Positions 53,646-63,137 of a DNA stretch of 64,000 nucleotides are shown here, piece after piece (the stretch's first letter is position 1; each line of letters begins with the position of its first letter). The notes under the pieces were generated by a model, which was not told the DNA's origin, did no database searches, and saw nothing but the letters and a program-made list of their open reading frames with translations. The stretch comes from Quatrionicoccus australiensis. GTDB lineage: Bacteria; Pseudomonadota; Gammaproteobacteria; Burkholderiales; Rhodocyclaceae. The position numbers and the translations under genes are program-made. The stretch is taken from contig NZ_JAHBAH010000001.1 of assembly GCF_020510425.1 (NCBI RefSeq), positions 1,426,001 through 1,490,000 on the forward strand, given 5' to 3'.

Positions 53646-54967
53646 GCGGTCTTTTCCAGTTTGTGCAGGGCCTGGCGCACCAGGTTGACGTGTTCGCGCA
53701 GGGTATAGACGAGGTCGGTGAAGCCGAGCGGCACGTGCAGCTGGCTGGCTTCGTCTTCCAGCGTATCGAGGCGCAGGCGGTATTCGCCGGCGCGCTCGAT
53801 ATCGGAATGCTGCTTGATATCGTCCTCGAGAAATTTCAACTCGCCATAGATGCGGAAGATCTTCGAGCGCACGCGCCAGGTGTAGATCGCCGGCGCGATC
53901 TTGAGCAGCGGGATGAGCAGGGCGATGATCGGCACCAGCAGCACGATCAGGCGATCGATCAGCACCGCCAGCCAGAACGGCAGGTAGCGCTGCAGGAAGG
54001 GCGAACCGGACTTGAAATAGCGCGCCGCGTCGGGCGACAGCGGCAACATCTGGTCCATGTAGGATGGGAACTCGCCGGCATCCTGGAAGAAGCCGGACTT
54101 GCCATGCACGTCGCTGAGCGCCTGCAGGAGCAGGGTTTGCAGCGCCGGATGCAGGTCGTCGCGGATGATCAGGTTGGCGGTCGGCGCCAGCACCTTGATG
54201 TCTTCCGGCGGATAGTCGCGCACCAGGTCGGCGACGCCTTGCGGCAGCGTCAGGCGGGTCAGGAAGGGAAAGCGGCGCTGGTAGGCGTTGGCCTGGGCAA
54301 AGCTCATGACGCGCACGCCGGGCGAACGCAGCAGCACCTGCACCACCGGCGCACTTTCGGCAGCGATGATGAAGGCGGCGTCGATGCGGCCCTGCTGCAA
54401 CTCCTCGGCGGCCTTCAAACCGGCGACCGGCACCAGGTTTTTGCCAAGCGGAATCTCGTTGGCGACCAGCAACTGCTGCGCCAGCTGGCGCACGCCCGAG
54501 CCTTCCTGGCCGATCGCGATGCGCTTGCCGCGCAGGTCGGTCAGGCGATCGAGCTTCTTCTCGCCGCGATAGAAGACCCAGACCGGCTCGTAGAACAGGC
54601 TGCCCAGCGAGAGCAGGCCGGAATCATCCTCGGCGTCGGGATCGTCTTTCGGTGGTACGACGCCGCCCTGGACGAAGCCGATCTGCGCCTCGTCATTCTT
54701 GAGGCGTTCAAGATTCTCCAGCGAGCCGGCCGAGGCCTTCACCTCGAGCGTGATACCGTTCTTGGCGAGAATCGCCGCGTAGCGATTGGCGAACTGGTAA
54801 TAGGCACCGGATTCGCTGCCGGTGGAGATCACGATGTGTTTGGGCGGCGCCGGCTCGACAAACTGGTAGGCGACGACGAAACCGATGCCGACGATCAGGA
54901 AGATCCACCAGGCGGTGGCAAACAGGTCGCGCAGCGACAGCAGACTGGCTTTGATCTTGGCCATCAT
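53642..54967 (-). CDS. Membrane-anchored TAXI-family TRAP solute-binding protein
   Basis: A 441-residue protein. A membrane helix at about 15-38 is followed by a TAXI binding domain (HIVISTGSESGAYYQFANRYAAIL, GLLSLGSLFYEPVWVFYRG, LRGKRIAIGQEGSGVRQLAQQLL). A second hydrophobic stretch lies at about 330-365. The cytoplasmic tail is helical and charged (IFRIYGELKFLEDDIKQHSDIERAGEYRLRLDTLE). Ordinary TAXI proteins are free in the periplasm. No TRAP permease is near. It overlaps the gene upstream in ATGA and the ParA-like gene downstream. Confidence 0.88.
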   Translation of the reverse strand: MMAKIKASLLSLRDLFATAWWIFLIVGIGFVVAYQFVEPAPPKHIVISTGSESGAYYQFANRYAAILAKNGITLEVKASAGSLENLERLKNDEAQIGFVQGGVVPPKDDPDAEDDSGLLSLGSLFYEPVWVFYRGEKKLDRLTDLRGKRIAIGQEGSGVRQLAQQLLVANEIPLGKNLVPVAGLKAAEELQQGRIDAAFIIAAESAPVVQVLLRSPGVRVMSFAQANAYQRRFPFLTRLTLPQGVADLVRDYPPEDIKVLAPTANLIIRDDLHPALQTLLLQALSDVHGKSGFFQDAGEFPSYMDQMLPLSPDAARYFKSGSPFLQRYLPFWLAVLIDRLIVLLVPIIALLIPLLKIAPAIYTWRVRSKIFRIYGELKFLEDDIKQHSDIERAGEYRLRLDTLEDEASQLHVPLGFTDLVYTLREHVNLVRQALHKLEKTA

Positions 54968-55938
54968 GGAAGCAGTATGGTGGAGCCGGTGGTACGGCGG
55001 GCTTCCAGGTCGCGATGCGCGAGTTCGGCGTCCTTCAGCGCATAGCGCTGATTGACCTCGATCCGCACGCGGCCGGAGCCGACCATTTCGAACAGCTCGG
55101 CGCCCAGCGCTTCGAGATCGGCGCGTTTGGCGGTGTAGTTCATCAGCGTCGGGCGGGTCACGAACAGCGAGCCCTTCTGCGACAACAGCAACAGATCAAG
55201 CGGCGGCACCGGGCCGGATGCGTTGCCGTAGGCGACCATCATGCCCATCGGCCGCAGGCTGTCGAGCGAGCCGATAAAGGTGTCCTTGCCGACGCCGTCA
55301 TAGACGACCGCCACACCTTCGCCGCCGGTAATCTCGCGCACGCGCTGGCTGAAATTCTCGCTGCTGTAGTCGATGACGTGGTCGCAACCGTGCGCCTTCG
55401 CCAGTTCGCCCTTGGCGGCGGAGCCCACCGTGCCGAGCACCGTCGCACCAAGCGCCTTGGCCCATTGGCAGGCGATCAGGCCGACCCCGCCGGCGGCGGC
55501 ATGGATCAGCACGGCATCGCCGGGCTGAACGCGCCAGGTCTTGCGCAACAGGTAGGCGGCAGTCAGCCCCTGCAGCATCATCGCGGCAGCGGTTTCGAAG
55601 GAAATCGTGTCCGGCAGCTTGAGCAGGCGATGCGCCGGAATGTTGCGGACTTCGGCATAGGCACCGACCGGACCGCCGGCATAGGCGACGCGCTCGCCAA
55701 CCTGGAGATCCATCACACCCTCACCGACCGCCTCGACCACACCCGCGCCTTCGAGACCAAGCCCGGCCGGCATGATCTGCGGATAGAGGCCGGTGCGATG
55801 ATAGACGTCGATGAAATTGAGGCCGACCGCGGCATGGCGGACGGTCGCTTCGCCCGCGGCGGGCGCCGGGACGACGACCTCCTCCCAGCGCAGGACTTCC
55901 GGACCTCCGGCCTGATGGATGCGTATGGCGTGGGGCAT
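54964..55938 (-). CDS. Quinone oxidoreductase (zinc-free MDR family)
   Basis: A 324-residue NADPH-dependent oxidoreductase of the Qor type. It has the catalytic-domain start MPHAIRIHQAGGPEVLRWEEV, GLNFIDVYHRTGLYP, and the nucleotide-binding GDAVLIHAAAGGVGLIACQWAKALGATVLGTVGS. The start at 55938 has GGAG at good distance; the frame remains open nine codons further up. It reduces quinones or enones. The following TAXI gene overlaps it by four bases. Confidence 0.93.
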   Translation of the reverse strand: MPHAIRIHQAGGPEVLRWEEVVVPAPAAGEATVRHAAVGLNFIDVYHRTGLYPQIMPAGLGLEGAGVVEAVGEGVMDLQVGERVAYAGGPVGAYAEVRNIPAHRLLKLPDTISFETAAAMMLQGLTAAYLLRKTWRVQPGDAVLIHAAAGGVGLIACQWAKALGATVLGTVGSAAKGELAKAHGCDHVIDYSSENFSQRVREITGGEGVAVVYDGVGKDTFIGSLDSLRPMGMMVAYGNASGPVPPLDLLLLSQKGSLFVTRPTLMNYTAKRADLEALGAELFEMVGSGRVRIEVNQRYALKDAELAHRDLEARRTTGSTILLP

Positions 55939-56005
55939 GGGGATCTCCGCGTTATCTTTTTTCAAGACAGCGAGATTATCACCCTGCCGATCTGCGATCT
56001 AGCGC

Positions 56006-56043
56006 GGTCGACCGGCAAAATGAGCTGTTTTTGCCGGTCGACC
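56006..56043. repeat. Perfect 15-bp inverted repeat with GGTCGACC core
   Basis: Arms GGTCGACCGGCAAAA (56006-56020) and TTTTGCCGGTCGACC (56029-56043) enclose an eight-base loop. Each arm contains the GGTCGACC palindrome. It sits between divergent qor-type and fadL-type genes. No T run follows the stem, so it is not a standard terminator; it may be a REP-like repeat or a regulator site. Confidence 0.7.
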
Positions 56044-56142
56044 GGTATAAGTGGCGCGCAAATTAGCTTATCAACATTGCTTAGTTCGCTTACGCAGCAG
56101 CAAGCCCTAGATTAGGAAGACCTAATGCTTCAGGAGTCTTCC

Positions 56143-57384
56143 ATGCAATTCCGAATTCGTCGTATCAGCCTGCTTCTCGCCCTCGCCCTGTCTTCCGGTG
56201 CCGCGCTTGCCACCAACGGCTATTTCCAGCATGGCTACGGCGTCAAGGCCCAGGGTATCGGTGGCGTCGGCATCGCCCTGCCGCAGGACGGCCTTGCTGC
56301 CGCCACCAATCCGGCCGGCACCGCCTTCGTCGCCGACCGGGTCGACCTTGGCGTCACCTGGTTCGCCCCCAAGCGCGGCGCCGAGATCAGCGGCAGCTTC
56401 GGTGCCGATGGCGGCTATGACGGCAACGGCAAGGAGAACTTCGTTCTTCCCGAACTGGGTTACATCCGTCACCTGAATCCGGACCTGAGCATCGGCCTGG
56501 CGATCTATGGCAACGGCGGCATGAACACCCGGTACAACAGCGGGATTCCCCTATTCGGCAACGGCCAGGCCGGGGTCAACCTGGAACAGTTGTTCATTTC
56601 GCCGAACGTGGCGTGGAAGATCAACGAGCGACACGCGCTCGGCGCCGCCCTCAATTTCGCCTACCAGCGTTTCGAAGCCAAGGGCCTGCAAAACTTTGAC
56701 CCGGCATTCACCACCAGTCCGGGCAATGTCACCAATCGCGGCGCCGACAGTTCAACCGGCTGGGGTATACGCCTCGGCTGGACCGGGCAGATCACGCCCG
56801 AACTGACCCTGGGCGCAACCTGGTCGTCGAAGATCAAGGCATCGAAATTCGACAAGTACAAAGGGCTGTTTGCCGACAGCGGCAGCTTCGACATTCCTGA
56901 AAACTACGGCATCGGCCTCGCTTACAAGCCGACTCCGCAACTGACGCTGGCGGCCGACCTCGAAGAAATCCTCTACAGCGACGTCAAGTCGGTCGGCCTG
57001 CCGCTCGCCAACATCTCGAACGGCCTGGGCGCGAGGAACGGCGCCGGCTTTGGCTGGAAAGACACCACCGTCTACAAGGTCGGCATCAGTTACGACTACA
57101 GTAAGGATCTCAGCTTGCGCATCGGCTACAACCACTCAAGCCAGCCGATCCCAAGCAGCCAGACGCTGTTCAACATCCTCGCCCCGGGCACTATCCAGGA
57201 TCACCTCAGTCTCGGCGCCACCTACAAGGTCGGCCAGGACGGCGAATTCAGCGTTGCCTACACCCATGGCTTCAAGAAGACGGTCAAGGGTTCCGGCTCG
57301 ATTCCAGCCGGCTTTGGCGGCGGCGAAGCCGACATCCATCTCGAGGAAAACATCCTCGGTCTGGCTTACGGCCTGAAGTTCTAG
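56143..57384 (+). CDS. FadL/OmpP1/TodX-family outer-membrane transporter
   Basis: A 413-residue protein with a signal peptide (MQFRIRRISLLLALALSSGAALA). The mature N-terminus is TNGYFQHGYGVKAQGIGGVGIALPQDGLAAATNPAG, the conserved hatch of FadL-like barrels. The rest is beta-strand-rich and ends in Phe (LGLAYGLKF), as outer-membrane barrels do. The family imports fatty acids or hydrocarbons. The ATG at 56143 follows CAGGAG; an upstream ATG at 56125 would add six residues. Confidence 0.92.
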   Translation: MQFRIRRISLLLALALSSGAALATNGYFQHGYGVKAQGIGGVGIALPQDGLAAATNPAGTAFVADRVDLGVTWFAPKRGAEISGSFGADGGYDGNGKENFVLPELGYIRHLNPDLSIGLAIYGNGGMNTRYNSGIPLFGNGQAGVNLEQLFISPNVAWKINERHALGAALNFAYQRFEAKGLQNFDPAFTTSPGNVTNRGADSSTGWGIRLGWTGQITPELTLGATWSSKIKASKFDKYKGLFADSGSFDIPENYGIGLAYKPTPQLTLAADLEEILYSDVKSVGLPLANISNGLGARNGAGFGWKDTTVYKVGISYDYSKDLSLRIGYNHSSQPIPSSQTLFNILAPGTIQDHLSLGATYKVGQDGEFSVAYTHGFKKTVKGSGSIPAGFGGGEADIHLEENILGLAYGLKF

Positions 57385-57390
57385 GCGGCA

Positions 57391-57822
57391 ATGATGGCGC
57401 TCGCCGATTTTCTTCCTGCAGCCGGCGGCGGCCTGCTGATCGGCGCCGCTGCCTCCGGCCTGCTCCTGCTCAACGGCAGGATCGCCGGCGTCAGTGGCAT
57501 CCTGCGCGGCTTTCTCGCCGAGCATGGCACAGCATTTCGCGAGCGCGTCCTGTTCCTGCTCGGACTGATCGCCGGCAGCGCCCTCTATGCTCTGTTCAGC
57601 GGCCAGTATCCAGTCCCGCGCAGTGCTTTTCCGGCTTGGCTGCTCGCCCTGTCCGGCCTCCTCGTCGGGCTCGGCACCGGGCTCGCCAAGGGCTGCACCA
57701 GCGGCCATGGTGTCTGCGGCCTGGCACGCCTTTCCCGGCGCTCGTTCGGCGCGGTCGGCATCTTCCTGGGCACGGCCGTGCTTACGACCTACCTGGTCCG
57801 CCACTGGTGGGGGATTTACTGA
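57391..57822 (+). CDS. YeeE/YedE-family membrane protein, first half-unit
   Basis: A 143-residue protein with about four membrane helices. The signature GLAKGCTSGHGVCGLARLSRRS contains the conserved Cys residues of the YeeE/YedE (sulfur-transport, DUF395) family. YeeE-type proteins take up thiosulfate; half-size pairs like this one are often linked to sulfur or sulfide metabolism. Its stop overlaps the next start in TGATG. Confidence 0.88.
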   Translation: MMALADFLPAAGGGLLIGAAASGLLLLNGRIAGVSGILRGFLAEHGTAFRERVLFLLGLIAGSALYALFSGQYPVPRSAFPAWLLALSGLLVGLGTGLAKGCTSGHGVCGLARLSRRSFGAVGIFLGTAVLTTYLVRHWWGIY

Positions 57823-58256
57823 TGCGCCAGTTCAGCCAGTTTGTGTGCGGCCTGGTTTTTGGCCTGGGCCTGGCGCTGGCCGGCATGACCTCGCCGCAGA
57901 AGGTACTCGCCTTTCTTGACGTGACTGGCACCTGGAATCCGGCGCTGCTCTTCGTGCTGGGCAGTGCGGTCGGCGTCACCGGCCTCGCCTTTCACTGGAT
58001 ACTGCAACGCCCCCGGCCGGTGTTCGACAGTTGCTTCCATATCGGTCCACCGGGAAAAATCGACCGAAAGCTGGTCGCCGGCTCGATCCTGTTCGGCATC
58101 GGCTGGGGCATCAGCGGCTACTGTCCGGGCCCGGGTATTGCGCTGCTCGGCGCGCCGGGCAATCCGGAAACGGCGGTTTTCGTAAGCGGCCTGCTGCTCG
58201 GCAGTGGGCTGGCCTTTGCCTGGCCGGACCAGCAGGCAAAGACAGGCAGAACCTGA
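57822..58256 (+). CDS. YeeE/YedE-family membrane protein, second half-unit (DUF6691-like)
   Basis: A 144-residue protein with about four membrane helices. It has VCGLVFGLGLALAGMTSPQKVLAFLDV and the second-half signature GWGISGYCPGPGIALLG with a conserved Cys. Together with the preceding protein it should make one pseudo-symmetric transporter. Start ATG 57822 is coupled to the stop of the first gene. An earlier in-frame start lies inside that gene and is rejected. Confidence 0.9.
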   Translation: MRQFSQFVCGLVFGLGLALAGMTSPQKVLAFLDVTGTWNPALLFVLGSAVGVTGLAFHWILQRPRPVFDSCFHIGPPGKIDRKLVAGSILFGIGWGISGYCPGPGIALLGAPGNPETAVFVSGLLLGSGLAFAWPDQQAKTGRT

Positions 58257-58280
58257 CAAGGCGGGCCGGCAGTCGGGCGC

Positions 58281-60422
58281 TCAAACCGGCGTCAGCTTGG
58301 CGTACTCCAGGGCCAGCCATTTCATGCCGGCGCCGCCAAAATTAACCTGGACGCGCGCATCGGCGCCGCGCCCTTCGGTCGATACGATGACGCCGAGCCC
58401 GAACTTGGCGTGCTCGACGCTCATGCCGATGCGCAGGCCACCGCTGACCGGTTCGGCATAGCCGCCGCCGAACTGGCCGAAGGCGGGCACCGATGACGCT
58501 GGCTCGGCCTTCTTGTTGAGCTTCTTGAGCAGGTTTTCCGGGATTTCGTCGAGAAAGCTGGACGGCACGCAATAACGCGTCTGGCCGTGCAGCATGCGGG
58601 TCTGGGCGCAGGTCAGGTAAAGGCGCTGGCGGGCGCGGGTGACCGCGACGTACATCAGGCGGCGCTCTTCCTCCAGCCCGTCGCGCCCCTGGTTTACCGA
58701 ATTCTCGTGCGGGAACAGGCCCTGCTCGAGACCGGTAATGAAGACGACGTCGAATTCCAGACCCTTGGCGGCGTGCACCGACATCAGCTGGACCGCTTCC
58801 TGGCCTTCGCCGGCCTGATGCTCGCCGGCTTCGAGCGAAGCGAGGGTCAGGAAGGAAACCAGCGCCCCGCCCTCGCCGATGGCGCCTTCGTCATCGACGA
58901 AGGTGGCGGCGGCATTGATCAGTTCGTCCAGATTCTCCAGCCGGTCCTGGCCTTCCTTCTCGGTACGGTAATGCTGCGCCAGGCCGGATTTTTCGATGAC
59001 ATGCTCGACCACTTCCGGCAGCGGCAGGCCTTCCGTCTCGACGCGCAATTGCTCGACCAGGCGGATGAAGGCACCGACCGTCTGGCCGGCCTTTCCGGTC
59101 AGCGAAGCGGCGGCGTTGTACAGGCTCGAATTCATCTGGTGCGCCGTAGCCTGCAGGTTTTCCAGCGAGCGGGCGCCGATGCCGCGTGTCGGGAAATTGA
59201 CGACGCGCAGGAAGGCGGTGTCGTCGTCCGGGTTGCCGAGCAGGCGCAGGTAGGCCAGCGCGTGCTTGATTTCCTGGCGCTCGAAGAAGCGCAGGCCGCC
59301 ATAGACCTTGTACGGCACGTTCTTCGTGAACAGTTCGTTTTCCAGCACGCGTGACTGCGCGTTGGAGCGGTAGAGCAGCGCGATCTGGGTCGGCGAAATG
59401 CCGTCGCGCACCAGTTCGCGGATTTCCTCGACGACAAAACGCGCCTCGTCGAGGTCGGAATAGCCCTCGAAACAGCGGATCGGTTCGCCCTCGCCGGCAT
59501 CGGTCCACAGGTTCTTGCCGAGACGCTCGCGGTTGTTCTTGATCAGCGCATTGGCGGCAGCCAGGATGTTGCCGTGCGAGCGGTAGTTCTGCTCGAGACG
59601 GATGATGTTTTCACCCGCATATTCGCGCTCGAAATCGCGCATGTTGCCGACCTCGGCACCGCGGAAGGCGTAGATGCTCTGGTCGTCGTCGCCGACCGCG
59701 AAGACCTTGGCGCCACCACCGGCAAGCAGTTGCAGCCAGGCGTACTGCAGCTTGTTGGTATCCTGGAACTCGTCGACCAGGATGTAGCGGAAACGCTCCT
59801 GGTAATGCCGGCGCAGCGGCTCGTTGCGCTGCAGCAGCTCGTAGCAGCGCAGCAGCAGTTCGGCGAAATCGACGACGCCTTCGCGGTTGCACTGGTTCTC
59901 ATACTCGGTGTACAGCTCGACGCGCTTCTGCGTGAAATTGTCGTAAGCCTCGGCCTGCGCAGCGCGGATACCCTGCTCCTTGTGCGCATTGATGAAATGC
60001 ACCAGTTCGCGCGGCGGATATTTCTCGTCGTCGATGTTCAGGTTCTTCAACAGGCGCTTGACCATGGCCAGCTGATCGGCCGTATCGAGAATCTGGAAGG
60101 TCTGCGGCAGCCCGGCTTCGCGGTAGTGCGCGCGCAGCAAGCGGTTGCACAGGCCATGGAAGGTACCGATCCACATGCCGCGCGTGTTGATCGGCACCAG
60201 CGCCGCCAGGCGCGCCGTCATTTCCTTGGCCGCCTTGTTGGTAAAAGTCACGGCAAGCAGGCCGTGTGGTCCGACCTGGTTGGTGGACATCAGCCAGGCA
60301 ATGCGCGTGGTCAGCACGCGCGTCTTGCCGCTGCCGGCGCCGGCCAGGATCAGGGCATGCACGGGCGGCAGCGTAACGGCCTGCAGCTGCGGGGAATTCA
60401 GGTTGGCGAGAAGGTCGGACAT
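58281..60422 (-). CDS. uvrD: UvrD/Rep-type DNA helicase
   Basis: A 713-residue superfamily 1 helicase. Motif Q and I lie at the start (LNSPQLQAV, LAGAGSGKTRVL with Walker A 27-34), Ia in TFTNKAAKEM, and motif II in VDEFQDTN. III is GDDDQSIYAFRGA, IV/V lie in LEQNYRS and VQLMSVHAAKGLEFDVVFI, and VI is EERRLMYVAVTRAR. The C-terminal tail (GMSVEHAKFGLGVIVSTEGRG) is the UvrD Tudor-like RNA-polymerase-binding fold. It works in nucleotide-excision and mismatch repair. Confidence 0.94.
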   Translation of the reverse strand: MSDLLANLNSPQLQAVTLPPVHALILAGAGSGKTRVLTTRIAWLMSTNQVGPHGLLAVTFTNKAAKEMTARLAALVPINTRGMWIGTFHGLCNRLLRAHYREAGLPQTFQILDTADQLAMVKRLLKNLNIDDEKYPPRELVHFINAHKEQGIRAAQAEAYDNFTQKRVELYTEYENQCNREGVVDFAELLLRCYELLQRNEPLRRHYQERFRYILVDEFQDTNKLQYAWLQLLAGGGAKVFAVGDDDQSIYAFRGAEVGNMRDFEREYAGENIIRLEQNYRSHGNILAAANALIKNNRERLGKNLWTDAGEGEPIRCFEGYSDLDEARFVVEEIRELVRDGISPTQIALLYRSNAQSRVLENELFTKNVPYKVYGGLRFFERQEIKHALAYLRLLGNPDDDTAFLRVVNFPTRGIGARSLENLQATAHQMNSSLYNAAASLTGKAGQTVGAFIRLVEQLRVETEGLPLPEVVEHVIEKSGLAQHYRTEKEGQDRLENLDELINAAATFVDDEGAIGEGGALVSFLTLASLEAGEHQAGEGQEAVQLMSVHAAKGLEFDVVFITGLEQGLFPHENSVNQGRDGLEEERRLMYVAVTRARQRLYLTCAQTRMLHGQTRYCVPSSFLDEIPENLLKKLNKKAEPASSVPAFGQFGGGYAEPVSGGLRIGMSVEHAKFGLGVIVSTEGRGADARVQVNFGGAGMKWLALEYAKLTPV

Positions 60423-60481
60423 GACTCGATTTTCAGTCGGAACTACAGGCGCTTAAAGCGCCGGAAAATACCACGCGGATA

Positions 60482-60511
60482 ATTGGTATTACCAATTTGT
60501 TGCAATTGTGC
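60482..60511. promoter_or_regulatory. Two inverted repeats upstream of uvrD
   Basis: ATTGGT-ATT-ACCAAT is immediately followed by GTTGCA-ATTG-TGCAAC. Both lie in the 250-base divergent space between uvrD and the gene at 60672. I do not recognise a known operator; the second repeat does not fit the LexA consensus (CTG-N10-CAG). Confidence 0.4.
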
Positions 60512-60671
60512 AACGCAGCAATTTCCGTCGAACGTTTTTTTACGCACGATGAAAACCGCGCAAGTATACTTGGCAAAAAATATATTGCAGTGCACAAAAC
60601 TTTTTGCCCACAAGGCAATCGAAACAGCTAGTGGTCACCCCCACGAAGAATGTAATAAAAGGAGTAACAGC

Positions 60672-61013
60672 ATGAAAGCACCAAAAATACTGCCCTGGAT
60701 CGCCCGCAAGGCCGGCATCAGCGACGAGCTCGCGCTCAAGCTGTGGCGTCGCGCCGTCTCGGAAGCAGAACACATCACCGGCAAGACCGAAGGCTCGGAA
60801 TACTGGGGCCTGACCGTCGAACGCTTCCTCTCCATCGTCGAGAACGAAGTCGGCGGCACACCGCAATACGCCCTGACCCCGGCGCCGCAACTGTCCTGGA
60901 TGTGGCATCACCAGACCCGCATGTCGCTTCTCTCGCTGGCCGCGGCCGAGAACGCCTACCGCTTCTGGCAGACGTCCTGGGAAACGGTGTACCCGCAAAA
61001 AAAAGCGGCCTGA
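60672..61013 (+). CDS. Conserved small protein of unknown function
   Basis: A 113-residue soluble, helical protein (MKAPKILPWIARKAGISDELALKLWRRAVSEAE, then GSEYWGLTVERFLSIVENE and WMWHHQTRMSLLSLAAAENAYRFWQ). A good AGGAG site precedes the ATG at 60672. I do not recognise a family. The long upstream region with inverted repeats suggests regulated expression. Base composition matches the chromosome. Confidence 0.7.
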   Translation: MKAPKILPWIARKAGISDELALKLWRRAVSEAEHITGKTEGSEYWGLTVERFLSIVENEVGGTPQYALTPAPQLSWMWHHQTRMSLLSLAAAENAYRFWQTSWETVYPQKKAA

Positions 61014-61131
61014 CCGGACGCCGCTGAAACCGGTCGCCGGTTGGCGGGAGCGTGCAGGCTCCGGCTGACTGCGACGGTTTCGGTAGTAGTTGTTCGGTCG
61101 GTGATGGACGCTGGCGTCCGGGGGAAGAGTC

Positions 61132-61517
<386 letters not shown>

Positions 61518-61518
<1 letters not shown>

Positions 61519-62273
61519 CAATAGCGGAAATAGAAGACGCCGTATTCGGGTTTCTCATCGCCCTTCCTGCCTTCCTTCGAACGCTTGACCAGATCAACGC
61601 TCGCCGGCTTCTCCCAGCCGAAAGCGCGAAATACCTTTTCTGACAGGCGAACGAAGGGCATCCACTTGCGGGCAAGGGAGCAGGTCATTAGGGCGAAGAC
61701 GGGGTAGAAGAAGCCGACAAAGCCCAATACCATGATGCTCCCCATTTTTTCGTTAAAGAATGGGGACCAGTCGTAAATGAAGCGGCCCCAAATTTCCATG
61801 AGCCCCCCGCAAAAGAACAAAGCTAGCGATGTGCCCGAAATCCACCACTTCCACGCATTCCGCCAATGGCTAGCGCTTCCCCGCGAGCAATGGGGATACA
61901 GGGCCACGATCTTGTCCTCTGGTCGCGCAACGGCGCAAAACTCGTAATGCTCGCCTCGCCATTCCACTGCCACTTCAACCTCGTCGCCTTCCTTGAAGGG
62001 ATTCCACCAGACCCAACCCTTGACCGGCTTTCCGTCCAGCTCGAATTCAAGGAAATCCGCTTCTTCCTCCATCGCACTGGCGTTGGCTGCGGTCGACATG
62101 GCTTGCCCACCCATGTCCACCATCGCGGAAGCAATAGCGATCACCCCCATCTTGGTCTGGTCGCTCTCGGTAAAGACAAAGCAGGCCCTATTACGGGTTA
62201 CTTTCAGGTTACGAATCGTCCCGCTCAACTTGACCAGACCTTCTGCATTGGGGTGCGGTAAAAAATCCGTCAT
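61518..62273 (-). CDS. Tandem paralogue 3 of 3: membrane protein, possible immunity factor
   Basis: A 251-residue protein. The N-terminal half is beta-rich and soluble (MTDFLPHPNAEGLVKLSGTIRN, SDQTKMGVIAIASAM, EFELDGKPVKGWVWWNPF, ALYPHCSRG). Two membrane helices follow (about 150-175 and 190-212), then a basic tail ending FYFRY. The start at 62273 is chosen because the other family member at 63869 starts exactly there; the 21 in-frame codons upstream are an out-of-frame relic of another gene. It is most divergent of the three in its helices and tail. Confidence 0.75.
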
Positions 62274-62308
62274 GCCCGCACCCCAACCGACTTCAGGGCT
62301 TCGGTGTA
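62270..62308 (-). repeat. Relic of the upstream gene's 3' end (copy before paralogue 3)
   Basis: In one frame it reads YTEALKSVGVRA and a stop that overlaps the paralogue ATG. This matches YTEALKSVGVGS, the last residues of the gene ending at 63866. It lies in the 66-base spacer between paralogues. Confidence 0.8.
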
Positions 62309-62339
62309 TTGTGGCCGGCAGCATTTCAGCAGCCACCGG

Positions 62340-63071
62340 TTAGTAGCGGAAATAGAAGGTGCCGAATTCACCGGGGTCTTGCTCGGTACGCTGCGCTTTC
62401 GAGCTTTTTACGAGATCGATATTCGATGGATCGGGAAGATCAAGGGCGCGAAAAACTTTCTCCGCCAGACGGACGAAGGGCATCCATTTGCGGGTTAAGG
62501 ACCAGGTCATTAGGGCGAAGAAGGCCATTAGCCCGAGCGTTAAGAAATAAAACTCAGGCTCCTTAAGCGCGGCTAATCCCACCGTGATCAACGCAAGAGG
62601 CAGTGTTACGCACAAAATGGCACCGCTACCGCCAATGAACCACCATTTCCCGGCATTCGTAAAGTGACGAGTTATACCCCGTGAACAATGAGGATAAAGT
62701 GCAATTGTCCTATTTAGCGGCCTCGCTACTCCGTAGGTCTCCCAAATCTTGCCTGTGTTCTCTGCCGCGACCTCGACGACATCACCCTCCCGAAAAGGAT
62801 TCCGCCAAACCCAACCTTTCACGGGCAAACCGTTCAGCTCGAACTCTAGATAGTCCGCCTCTTCTTCCATCGCACTGGCGTTGCTGGCCGCAGACATCGC
62901 TTGCCCACCCATGCCAGCCATGGTTGCTGCAATGGCGATCACCCCCATCTTGGTCTGGTCGCTTTCGGTAAATACAAAGCTGGCCGTATCGCGGGTTACT
63001 TTCAGGTTACGAATCGTCCCGCTCAACTTGACCAGTCCGTCAGCATTGGGGTGCGGTAAAAAATCCGTCAT
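62340..63071 (-). CDS. Tandem paralogue 2 of 3: membrane protein, possible immunity factor
   Basis: A 243-residue member of the same family (MTDFLPHPNADGLVKLSGT). Its N-terminal half and its last 60 residues (SLTRKWMPFVRLAEKVFRAL to FYFRY) are almost identical to paralogue 1, while the two membrane helices (KWWFIGGSGAILCVTL and following) are clearly different. Proteins of this appearance occur beside type VI effector genes, but I am not certain of the family name. It is separated from both neighbours by identical 66-base spacers. Confidence 0.75.
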   Translation of the reverse strand: MTDFLPHPNADGLVKLSGTIRNLKVTRDTASFVFTESDQTKMGVIAIAATMAGMGGQAMSAASNASAMEEEADYLEFELNGLPVKGWVWRNPFREGDVVEVAAENTGKIWETYGVARPLNRTIALYPHCSRGITRHFTNAGKWWFIGGSGAILCVTLPLALITVGLAALKEPEFYFLTLGLMAFFALMTWSLTRKWMPFVRLAEKVFRALDLPDPSNIDLVKSSKAQRTEQDPGEFGTFYFRY

Positions 63072-63106
63072 GCCCGCACCCCAACCGACTTCAGGGCTTC
63101 GGTATA
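63068..63106 (-). repeat. Relic of the upstream gene's 3' end (copy before paralogue 2)
   Basis: It is almost identical to 62270-62308 (one base differs) and again reads YTEALKSVGVRA with a stop overlapping the following ATG. Confidence 0.8.
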
Positions 63107-63137
63107 TTGTGGCCGGCAGCATTTCAGCAGCCACCGG

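Noticed and set aside
62274..62336. N-terminal extension of 21 codons on paralogues 2 and 3
   Set aside because: These codons are an out-of-frame reading of the relic of another gene. Paralogue 1 starts exactly at the conserved MTDFLPHPN.
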